Positions 1 through 6,047 of a stretch of DNA of 15,770 nucleotides are shown one piece after another. The stretch's first letter is position 1; every line of letters starts with the position of its first letter. A program made the translations under genes and the position numbers. A model generated the notes under the pieces. It saw only the letters and a program-made list of their open reading frames with translations, did no database searches and was not told where the DNA came from. Source of the DNA: Desulfobacteraceae bacterium (GTDB taxonomy: Bacteria; Desulfobacterota; Desulfobacteria; Desulfobacterales; Desulfobacteraceae); NCBI GenBank assembly GCA_022712835.1, contig JAFLJU010000541.1, forward strand, positions 1 to 15,770, written 5' to 3'.

Positions 1-1232
1 TTCACTTTCCGCCCAGATTTTCCCTCCCATTAAATCGACAAACTGCTTTGAAATTGTTGTTCCAAGTCCTGTACCCCCATATTTTCTTGTTATGGACATA
101 TCTGTCTGTTCAAATGGATTAAAAATTTTAATTAGACGATCAGGTGGAATCCCCACTCCAGTATCTTTAACCATGAAATGGATCTGTCTTTTCTTTTCAC
201 CCGGTAGTATTTCTAAAAATACGCCACCATTTTCGGTGAACTTGATTGCATTGCCAATAAGGTTGATTATGATTTGTTTAATCCGAAAAGCATCTCCCAA
301 AAATATTTTCGATACAGAAGGATGGATATCATATTCAAGGGCGAGGCCTTTTTTCTGAGCTGATATATTCATGGTGTCAAATGTTTCTTTTATCAATTCA
401 AGCAATCTGAATGGATTCTTCTCTAAAACAATTTTCCCGGCCTGCAGTTTGCTTACATCAAGAATGTCATTTATCAAGGATAAAAGCCCCTGGGCGGAAC
501 TTAAGGCAATGGATAATTGCAGACGATGATCATTTTTAATAGATGGGTCTTCGAGAATTAGTTCTAAAAATCCCAATATTGAATTCATGGGAGTCCGAAT
601 TTCATGGCTCATGTTGGCAAGAAATTGGTCCTTGGCAAGGTTTGCAGCTTCCGCTTTTTTTTTGCAAGTTTTAACGCTTTGTTGGATTTCTTTAACTCCG
701 CCGTCTGTTGTTGAATCTCAGAGTGCAACAATTTTGAGTATTCATAACTCTGTTCCTCATTTTTGATTAAAATACTTTCATATTTTTTTTCCAGGACTTG
801 TATTTTTCGATCGCGCTGTTTTTTATGGATCAGGAGACGTTCTTTTTCTTGAGCTAATAATTGATCTTTATGAAATGTTTCAACACAAAGCGTTGTAACA
901 TTTGATATTATTTTTTTTATGGAAAAGGAGTCGGCTATTTCTAAAAATGAGCAGACCACCAAGCATTGAATATTTTCAAAATACCATGCACAAATAAAAG
1001 AATTCTTTGTCTTTTCGCTATAAATCAAATTGTCCGATTCTTTTGTTTTTTCCCACAATGTTTTTTCAAAGACGCCATTGACAAATGATTGTGGGTTTGA
1101 AGAAATTCGTTGACCATTTTGGGATATGATTTCAATGATACACTGTGGTAATTTTTTTTCAAGAAGATGGAGAAGCGGATATTTAGCTTCAATTTCGGTC
1201 GAATCCATATTATCATCGAAGATATCCATCAT
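1..1232 (-). pseudogene. Sensor histidine kinase, frameshifted and cut by the window edge
   Basis: Membrane-independent sensor kinase, presumably autophosphorylating a His for a two-component or phosphorelay pathway. The start is the ATG at 1232, with a GGAG ten bases upstream. The first ~150 residues match no domain I recognise and lack membrane segments. A charged coiled coil follows. The frame then breaks in a run of nine A (655-663 on the plus strand); one more A, or two fewer, restores it. Beyond the break the kinase core is intact: H-box NMSHEIRTP with the His codon at 604-606, N-box NLIGNAIKFTENG, G1 VKDTGVGIP, and G2 KYGGTGLG near the left edge. The frame is open to base 1, so a receiver domain could follow outside. 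It lies one base after the HDOD gene and is surely co-transcribed with it. Whether the break is real, a sequencing error or slippage-corrected cannot be told here. Confidence 0.85.
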
Positions 1233-1233
1233 T

Positions 1234-2103
1234 TTATTTTTTCTCCAGTGAATATATCTCTTCTGCTTTTTTAATTTCATTCGGCAAATCATCCACAATA
1301 GCCCTATATTCACCGATATTTTTTTTCATATGATCTAGCAAAGAAGAAGATAGACAGGTACTCGTTTCAGGATATGCAAGTTTTTCTATTCGGAAAACCA
1401 AATATTCTGCCATCTGTAGAATTCCTAGAAGGCTTTCAGGCTCAATCTTTCCAAGATTTTTATGATGTGCCCTGATACCCTCTTGAATCTCTTGAGACAG
1501 CCCCCAATCCTTGGTTAATAGATATCCAGTAACTTGATGATTCGTACCAATTATCGAAGTCTCATGATCGGTAATTAAATGCTTTTCAGGTATAAACGAA
1601 TGATAAAATTCCTTAAACTGATCTGGCGCAACCTGATCTTCGACGATCAACCCGATATCATGAAGAATTCCACACAGAAAAGCATCTTCCCCTTTTATCC
1701 CAAATATTCGTTCCGCAATCATCTGACAGCAAATACTAACAGTCGCACAATGAAGCCATAATCGATTTCTTGAAAAATATTCTGTAGGAGAATCTTTTTG
1801 AAATAGAAATTTAAGTGCATCAAGTACAATTAAATTTCTTAAATTATCTATCCCGATAAATGCAATAGCTTCAGAAACCCTTTTTATTTTAGTTCTCAAT
1901 GCAAAATATGAACTGTTAACAAGCTTTAAAACTCTTAAAACCAGTGTTGGATCAACCTTAATGACTTCTTCAAAATCCTGAAAAGTACTATCTTCATTTT
2001 CAAGCATTGTTATCAGACGAGTTGCGACAGCGGGAATAGTCTTCATGCTTGTGAATTTTTTTAAAAAAGCCTTGGCCGTGTTTATTTGATTAGTTGATTC
2101 CAT
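1234..2103 (-). CDS. HDOD domain-containing protein
   Basis: A 289-aa soluble protein that is essentially one HDOD domain, a catalytically degenerate relative of HD phosphohydrolases used as a scaffold in bacterial signalling. Supporting features are the N-terminal helical stretch reading IPAVATRLITMLENEDSTFQDFEEVIKVDP in pieces (residues ~23-52), the typical LVLRVLKLVNSSYF segment (~54-67), RVSEAIAFIG (~75-84), and an HD-like core LCGILHDIG (~143-151). Family members often act with histidine kinases or diguanylate cyclases, and here the next gene is a kinase starting one base after the stop. No strong ribosome binding site is visible just before the ATG at 2103. The family is clear; the pathway is not. 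Confidence 0.9.
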   Translation of the reverse strand: MESTNQINTAKAFLKKFTSMKTIPAVATRLITMLENEDSTFQDFEEVIKVDPTLVLRVLKLVNSSYFALRTKIKRVSEAIAFIGIDNLRNLIVLDALKFLFQKDSPTEYFSRNRLWLHCATVSICCQMIAERIFGIKGEDAFLCGILHDIGLIVEDQVAPDQFKEFYHSFIPEKHLITDHETSIIGTNHQVTGYLLTKDWGLSQEIQEGIRAHHKNLGKIEPESLLGILQMAEYLVFRIEKLAYPETSTCLSSSLLDHMKKNIGEYRAIVDDLPNEIKKAEEIYSLEKK

Positions 2104-2253
2104 CTTTATTTATTGATAGCGATTTCTTCCTTGAAGTTTATATAAAACCATTTAGCAAATTAGAATTTAAGCCCATTTCCTCTAATATCATAAATATTTG
2201 CGATTATGTTATAAAAATGCACCAACGCCTTTAAATATTCACTGGGCATAGTA

Positions 2254-2269
2254 TGGCATGATTCATGCT
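2254..2269 (+). promoter_or_regulatory. Sigma-54-like promoter for the flavodoxin gene
   Basis: TGGCATGATTCATGCT has the invariant -24 GG (2255-2256) and -12 GC (2267-2268) separated by exactly ten bases. It differs from the TGGCAC-N5-TTGCW consensus at two positions. Transcription would begin near 2280, giving a leader of about 57 bases before the ATG at 2337. No enhancer-binding-protein site was identified. Confidence 0.45.
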
Positions 2270-2336
2270 GTATTAAGTTTTAGTTTTGTTAAGTCCCACA
2301 TGGAATAATCTTTTAATCGTACGAGGAGAGGGAAAG

Positions 2337-2777
2337 ATGAAAAAAGTATTGATCGCGTACACCAGTAGAGCCGGCACCACTGATAAAATGGCGAATTATT
2401 TGGCTGAAGGGATTAGAATATCTGGAAACGAGGCTGAGCTGATCAAAATATCAGCCATAAAAAAAGAGACAGAACTGTCCGGGTATGACGGGTATCTTTT
2501 TGGATGTCCCACCTACCACAAAGATATGACCGGCGGGATGAAACAATTTCTTTTTATAGCAGCAAATGCCAATTTGACCGGGAAAATGGGCGGGGCGTTT
2601 GGGTCACATACCCATAGCGGCGAAGCAGCTCCCATGGTTTTTGAAACAATGCAGCATGTATTTAAAATGGATGTTACCGACCTTGGGCCCTTGAATCTGA
2701 CAGAAGAGATGATGGGAACAGACGAAGGAACAAACGCGTGTCAGCAATATGCCAAGGGCCTGTGCGATAAATTTTAG
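2337..2777 (+). CDS. Flavodoxin family protein
   Basis: A 146-aa short-chain flavodoxin, an FMN-binding single-electron carrier of the cytoplasm. The phosphate-binding loop is AYTSRAGTTDKMA (residues ~7-19), and a flavin-contact loop follows at FGCPTYHKDMTGG (~57-69). A third loop, GSHTHSGEA, lies around residue 90. The sequence recalls the C-terminal flavodoxin domain of rubredoxin:oxygen oxidoreductase (FprA/ROO), but the diiron beta-lactamase domain is absent. The ATG at 2337 was chosen over an upstream in-frame ATG at 2286?-type start because GAGGAGAGGGAAAG sits directly before it. It stands alone between its own promoter and a hairpin terminator, ahead of the rubredoxin cluster, and may feed electrons into the same peroxide- or oxygen-detoxifying proteins (inference). 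Confidence 0.9.
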   Translation: MKKVLIAYTSRAGTTDKMANYLAEGIRISGNEAELIKISAIKKETELSGYDGYLFGCPTYHKDMTGGMKQFLFIAANANLTGKMGGAFGSHTHSGEAAPMVFETMQHVFKMDVTDLGPLNLTEEMMGTDEGTNACQQYAKGLCDKF

Positions 2778-2845
2778 GCAGCCGGTTTTCCAAGGCAAAA
2801 TTGTCTCAATGTCTTAAAATAATTGTGTCAGGTTTTGAAACCTAT

Positions 2846-2882
2846 ATCCCCCGGTTATTGTCCTTTGGGCATGCCGGGGGAT
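2846..2882 (+). terminator. Hairpin terminator after the flavodoxin gene
   Basis: A perfect 9-bp stem (ATCCCCCGG at 2846-2854 with CCGGGGGAT at 2874-2882) around a 19-base loop. The following TTTGATTTG is only moderately T-rich, so termination may be imperfect. Confidence 0.55.
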
Positions 2883-2943
2883 TTGATTTGAACTCCTGTT
2901 TTATCCCCCTCAAACTTAATTTTTTATCAGGGCGCAATTGGGT

Positions 2944-2971
2944 TTGACTGATATGGGATTTGTGCTATGGT
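2944..2971 (+). promoter_or_regulatory. Sigma-70-like promoter for the rubredoxin cluster
   Basis: TTGACT (2944-2949) and TATGGT (2966-2971) are separated by 16 bases. This is the best housekeeping-type candidate between the flavodoxin terminator and the first gene of the cluster. It is a pattern match only. Confidence 0.35.
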
Positions 2972-3196
2972 GAAAGATAGTGATTGTCTTGCATCTATAG
3001 CACCTAGTATATTCCATAAGTGAAGTTGAAAATTTTTAAAAAACATTTGCCCGTCAGTGCTGCAAATAGTTTACCCTGGACCATCATCCAAGAAAGATCA
3101 ATCTGAAAATAGTGGCAAAGACAGATGGCACGATTTTTGAAGGTGTATTTAGGCAACAGCGCAAGTAACCCCCAAACAATAATAAGGAGACCGATC

Positions 3197-3361
3197 ATGG
3201 TAAGTTGGATATGTGATAAATGCGGATACAACCTGGAAGCCGACACACCACCGGAACAATGTCCGTCGTGTAAAAAAGAGTGTTCCTTTGTGGACAACTC
3301 CTGTTACACACCCGATTGTGCCGGTACACCGAATGATTCGAGAATAACCGGGAAAGAATAA
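3197..3361 (+). CDS. Rubredoxin-like Cys-rich small protein
   Basis: A 54-aa protein with a rubredoxin-type iron site made of C6-x2-C9-GY and C22-P-x-C25. The spacer between the two Cys pairs is shortened, as in the C-terminal tail of rubrerythrins, so it is not a full rubredoxin. Three further Cys (29, 36, 41) lie in a tail that has no counterpart I know, giving seven Cys in 54 residues. The start at 3197 follows AATAAGGAGA; an in-frame ATG at 3125 has no such site. It opens a run of same-strand redox genes (next gene 15 bases on) and probably is an electron donor to, or partner of, the rubrerythrin-type proteins downstream. The specific role is unknown. Confidence 0.85.
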   Translation: MVSWICDKCGYNLEADTPPEQCPSCKKECSFVDNSCYTPDCAGTPNDSRITGKE

Positions 3362-3376
3362 GCAAAGGAGAACATC

Positions 3377-3565
3377 ATGGGCAAAAAAAAATATAGAATT
3401 AAAAGTTCCTGTCCCCAGTGTGGTTGCGGCGGTGAAGCAGAAATGTCCGAAGAAGAACTGAAGGAAAAATATGGAGATGTTCCCAATATTCACCTGGAAT
3501 GCCATGAATGTATGATGGTCATGGATGCAGATGTGACAGAAGAAGACGGGAACGAAAAAACCTGA
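3377..3565 (+). CDS. Small Cys-rich (zinc-ribbon-like) protein
   Basis: A 62-aa acidic protein not recognised as a named family. It has a knuckle CPQCGCGG (C12, C15, C17) and a second pair CHEC (C42, C45), which together could bind one zinc or iron atom with one Cys to spare. The middle, EMSEEELKEKYGDVP, looks like a short helix; the tail is very acidic. AAAGGAG precedes the ATG, and the gene starts 15 bases after the rubredoxin-like gene, so the two are almost certainly co-translated. A role as a metal-binding redox or regulatory partner is inference from context. Confidence 0.75.
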   Translation: MGKKKYRIKSSCPQCGCGGEAEMSEEELKEKYGDVPNIHLECHECMMVMDADVTEEDGNEKT

Positions 3566-3588
3566 TTTAACAGGCCTTAGGTTGGGAC

Positions 3589-3629
3589 AATCCGGGACAC
3601 AGGATTCATACACTTGTGTATCCCGGATT
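3589..3629 (+). terminator. Long hairpin between the Cys-rich gene and rubredoxin
   Basis: AATCCGGGA (3589-3597) pairs with TCCCGGATT (3621-3629), and the stem continues inward with CACA/TGTG across a small bulge. The tail TTTAGTCGGG is poor in T. It may attenuate or partly terminate transcription, or protect mRNA ends, inside the cluster. Confidence 0.4.
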
Positions 3630-3681
3630 TAGTCGGGATGGATAAAAAAATGGCGAACTAATTATTGGAGTTATGGGAAAA

Positions 3682-3861
3682 ATGTCTGAACCAAAAGAGA
3701 TGTATCAGTGTCAAACAAGCAATTGCGGCTTTATCTATGATCCGGACCGGGGGGACAGGAAGGGAAAAATCAAAAAAGGGGTTCAATTTGAAGATTTACC
3801 CGAAGATTGGAAATGTTCTGTTTGTGGTGCCACCACCAAAGCATTTAAATGTCTTGGCTAG
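3682..3861 (+). CDS. Rubredoxin with a Cx4C first iron-binding loop
   Basis: A 59-aa rubredoxin, a one-iron electron carrier. The core is canonical: GFIYDPDRGD, then GVQFEDLPEDWKCSVCG with the second pair C45-x2-C48. The first pair is spaced C10-x4-C15 instead of the usual Cx2C; a comparable extended loop is known from the second rubredoxin of some Desulfovibrio. An ATG at 3673 is in frame, but its GGAG would lie two bases away; ATG 3682 lies eleven bases from it, so 3682 is preferred with modest certainty. The next gene begins 33 bases downstream. In sulfate reducers rubredoxins reduce rubrerythrin, superoxide reductase and ROO, and both diiron-type proteins of this cluster are plausible partners. 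Confidence 0.92.
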   Translation: MSEPKEMYQCQTSNCGFIYDPDRGDRKGKIKKGVQFEDLPEDWKCSVCGATTKAFKCLG

Positions 3862-3894
3862 GGTGCCCTTAATCTGAGTTTAAAGGAGAAGGTC

Positions 3895-4725
3895 ATGAAG
3901 TGGATGCAGTTTTTGACGCCAGCAATCTCCATCGATTTTAAAGAGACCCAGGCGATGATTGCGACGGCCAAGGCAGATGAAATCACCCTTTTGGATGTGC
4001 GTCAGCCCAGTGAATACGAGCAAAGCCATATCCCCGGGGCCACCCTCATCCCTTTGCCGGAGTTGTCCAACAGGCTTGGCGAAATTGATCCTGAAAAGCC
4101 GGTCCTGGTTTATTGAGCCGTTGGTGGGCGCAGCCGTGTTGCTGCCCAGATGTTATCGGGTAAAGGGTTTAAACAGGTGTACAATGTATCTGGCGGTATA
4201 AAAGCCTGGCAGGCCAAAATCGCTGTGGGCCCCCAGGACCTTGGTCTGGATCTGTTTTCCGGCAAGGAATCTGTTGAAGATATTCTTAAGGTGGCCTACT
4301 CCCTTGAACAGGGGCTCCAGGATTTTTATCTTTCCATGGAAAAAAAGGCGAATAATAGCCAAGTTGCCGCTCTGTTTTCAAAATTATCGGAAATTGAGGT
4401 TAAGCACCAGCTTTCGATTATAGCCGTTTATGAAACCCTGTTTCCCGGTCAGATCGATCCGGTGGACTTTGAAGCCATGGTGGCAACAACAGCCCTGGAA
4501 GGGGGGATGACCACAGACCAGTATCTTGAACTTTTTGGTCCGGACTTAAGTTCGGAAATTGATGTGATTTCCCTTGCCATGTCCATCGAGGCCCAGGCCC
4601 TGGATCTTTACCAGCGGGTGGGGGATAGTCTGACCCAGCCCGAAGCCCGGGATATCATCCACACCATTGCCAATGAAGAAAAAATGCACCTGGCAAGTCT
4701 GGGTAAATTAATGGATCAACTTTAA
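3895..4725 (+). CDS. Selenocysteine-containing rhodanese fused to a rubrerythrin-type ferritin-like domain
   Basis: A 276-residue protein read through an in-frame UGA at 4114-4116. Residues ~12-110 form a rhodanese domain: LLDVRQPSEYEQSHIPGA, the active loop Y-U74-AVGGRS, and YNVSGGIKAWQ. The UGA occupies exactly the position of the catalytic Cys that carries the persulfide (normally CxxGxR), and rhodanese sequence resumes at once behind it. A SECIS-like hairpin begins nine bases after the UGA. Residues ~122-276 form a four-helix ferritin-like domain with diiron ligands E138, E168-x2-H171, E232 and E262-x2-H265. AAAGGAG precedes the ATG. A cytoplasmic selenoenzyme coupling sulfane-sulfur or selenium chemistry to peroxide or oxygen reduction is my inference. 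Standard gene callers would split it into 73 and 191 aa pieces. The alternative, a nonsense mutation, fits poorly with the placement and the hairpin. Confidence 0.88.
4125..4148 (+). promoter_or_regulatory. Putative bacterial SECIS element
   Basis: Stem TGGGC (4125-4129) pairs with GCCCA (4144-4148). A two-base bulge GC (4130-4131) is followed by AGC (4132-4134) pairing with GCT (4141-4143). The loop CGTGTT (4135-4140) has G in its second position, and 18 bases separate it from the UGA. These values fall within published bacterial SECIS rules (G in the first two loop bases, about 16-37 bases spacing). It lies in coding sequence, as expected for bacteria. Confidence 0.7.
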
Positions 4726-4798
4726 AACCAGATCAACTTTAAAATCAGGCGAACTTTAAAATCAGGCGAACTTTAAAACCAGGTCAACTTTAAAACCA
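4714..4798 (+). repeat. Five 17-bp tandem repeats spanning the stop codon
   Basis: Five units of 17 bp with consensus GRYCAACTTTAAAAYCA (two units read GGCGAAC). The first unit covers the last residues and TAA of the rhodanese-ferritin gene; the rest fill most of the spacer before the next gene. Every unit carries TTTAA, and since 17 is not a multiple of three the stop moves through all frames. No coding role. Confidence 0.9.
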
Positions 4799-4838
4799 GA
4801 GGAACGCAATCATTAACGACCTTAAGGGAAACCATCGC

Positions 4839-5987
4839 ATGAGAAAACATCTTGTACTTGTCGGGGGGGGGCACGCCCACATGGTGACCCTGGAAAACAT
4901 CGGCCAGTTTGTTGAAAAAGGATACAAGGTTACCGTGATTGCGCCTTCTTTCCATCACTATTATTCGGGGATGGGTCCGGGAATGTTAGGCAATACCTAT
5001 ACTTCTGAAGCCATCCGCTTTGACACAAAGCATGTGGTAACAAGCCTAGGCGGTATTTTTGTAAAGGACCGGGTGGTTCGGATTGATCCGGATAAAAAAA
5101 TAGCCTTTACACAGGCGGAAAAAGCCTTTCCCTATGATGTGCTCTCTTTTAATGCCGGCAGTTATGTGCCCATGGAATCCGTGTCTGAAACATTGGAAAA
5201 TAAAGACAGGGAGAATAAAGACAGGGAGAATATTTATCCGGTCAAACCCATTGAACGGCTCATGGAAGCATCTGAAAAACTCAAATTGTTGTTCAAGGAA
5301 AAACCCAGCACCATCAGTGTGGTGGGAGGTGGCCCCTCCTCGGCAGAAGTGGCTGGCAATGTCTGGCAATTGGCTCGGCTGACAAAGGGATATCTGCCAA
5401 CAATCCGGATTTTTGCCGGGAAGAAATTTATGGCACGGTTTCCCGATTCCATCCGGCAACGGATTTTTTCTGTCTTTCTCAGGAGAGGCATTGAGATTAT
5501 CGAACAGGGATATGTGAAAACCGTAACCAAAGAACAGATTACCCTGGAATCAGGGGAAATCTTTGATACGGATTTTGTCTTCATGGCCCTGGGGGTAAAA
5601 CCCTCGACCCTTTTTGAAGCATCCGGTCTGCCCATGGGACCGGACAAGGGGCTTTTGGTCAATCAATACCTCCAGAGTGTGGCATATCCTGAAATCTTTG
5701 GTGGCGGGGATTGTATCTATTTTGAACCCCAGCCCCTGGACAAGGTAGGGGTCTATGCGGTCCGGGAAAATCCCGTGCTGCTTTACAATCTTATGGCTAA
5801 GTTGGATGGAAGACCTCTTGAGCCCTTTGACCCTGGGCCGGATTATCTGTTGATCTTTAATCTGGGCGGGAAAACAGGGATTCTACGGAAAAATAAATGG
5901 GTGTTTGGCGGCAGACTGGCCTTTATGATCAAGGATTATATTGACCGAAAATTTATCAAGAGATTCCAGGCCATTGAGAAAAATTAA
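4839..5987 (+). CDS. NAD(P)/FAD-dependent oxidoreductase, SelD N-terminal-domain-like
   Basis: A 382-aa flavoprotein with the two-dinucleotide-binding-domain fold. The FAD loop is LVLVGGGHAHM (residues ~5-15), the NAD(P) loop is VVGGGPSSAEVAG (~158-170), and the second FAD motif is IFGGGDCIYF (~285-294). GGGHAH followed by YYSGMGPGML at ~44-53 is characteristic of the group (TIGR03169 type) that occurs alone or fused to the N-terminus of selenophosphate synthetase SelD; type II NADH dehydrogenases are more distant relatives. There is no redox-disulfide motif. It directly follows the selenocysteine rhodanese, so it may reduce that protein or handle a selenium or sulfur species for it (inference). 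An in-frame 15-bp duplication gives KDRENKDREN at ~123-132. TTAAGGGA precedes the ATG. Confidence 0.88.
   Translation: MRKHLVLVGGGHAHMVTLENIGQFVEKGYKVTVIAPSFHHYYSGMGPGMLGNTYTSEAIRFDTKHVVTSLGGIFVKDRVVRIDPDKKIAFTQAEKAFPYDVLSFNAGSYVPMESVSETLENKDRENKDRENIYPVKPIERLMEASEKLKLLFKEKPSTISVVGGGPSSAEVAGNVWQLARLTKGYLPTIRIFAGKKFMARFPDSIRQRIFSVFLRRGIEIIEQGYVKTVTKEQITLESGEIFDTDFVFMALGVKPSTLFEASGLPMGPDKGLLVNQYLQSVAYPEIFGGGDCIYFEPQPLDKVGVYAVRENPVLLYNLMAKLDGRPLEPFDPGPDYLLIFNLGGKTGILRKNKWVFGGRLAFMIKDYIDRKFIKRFQAIEKN
5199..5228 (+). repeat. In-frame 15-bp tandem duplication in the flavoprotein gene
   Basis: AATAAAGACAGGGAG occurs twice in tandem (5199-5213, 5214-5228) and encodes a repeated NKDRE. It sits in a surface-type linker between the FAD and NAD domains and keeps the frame. 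Confidence 0.9.
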
Positions 5988-6047
5988 TCATCCTGTGCCG
6001 GTGGCGAACCGGTATCCCATGACACTACCGGGAAAAGGAACCCCCCA

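Larger units (their letters stand above)
2778..3196. other. Intergenic region with terminator, promoter and small hairpin
   Basis: No coding sequence is supported here. It holds the flavodoxin terminator (2846-2882), a sigma-70-like promoter (2944-2971) and a small inverted repeat (3045-3050 with 3062-3067, ATTTGC/GCAAAT, 11-base loop). About 225 bases separate the promoter from the first ATG at 3197, an unusually long leader. Confidence 0.5.

Noticed and set aside
92..358. Plus-strand open frame of 88 codons
   Set aside because: It lies antisense to the kinase ATP-binding domain, which has clear N, G1 and G2 boxes.
3149..3613. Minus-strand open frame of 154 codons
   Set aside because: It is antisense to two well-supported Cys-rich genes with good ribosome sites, and its translation has no domain character.
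3895..4116. Rhodanese gene killed by a nonsense mutation
   Set aside because: The stop falls exactly on the catalytic Cys codon, the remaining 200 codons are intact, and a SECIS-like hairpin follows.
4150..4725. Separate ferritin-like gene starting at the ATG at 4150
   Set aside because: That ATG lies inside the rhodanese domain, has no ribosome site, and the frame is continuous with 3895-4113 through one TGA at the catalytic position.
4714..4798. CRISPR-like array
   Set aside because: Units are 17 bp and adjacent, with no spacers between them, and they begin inside a gene.
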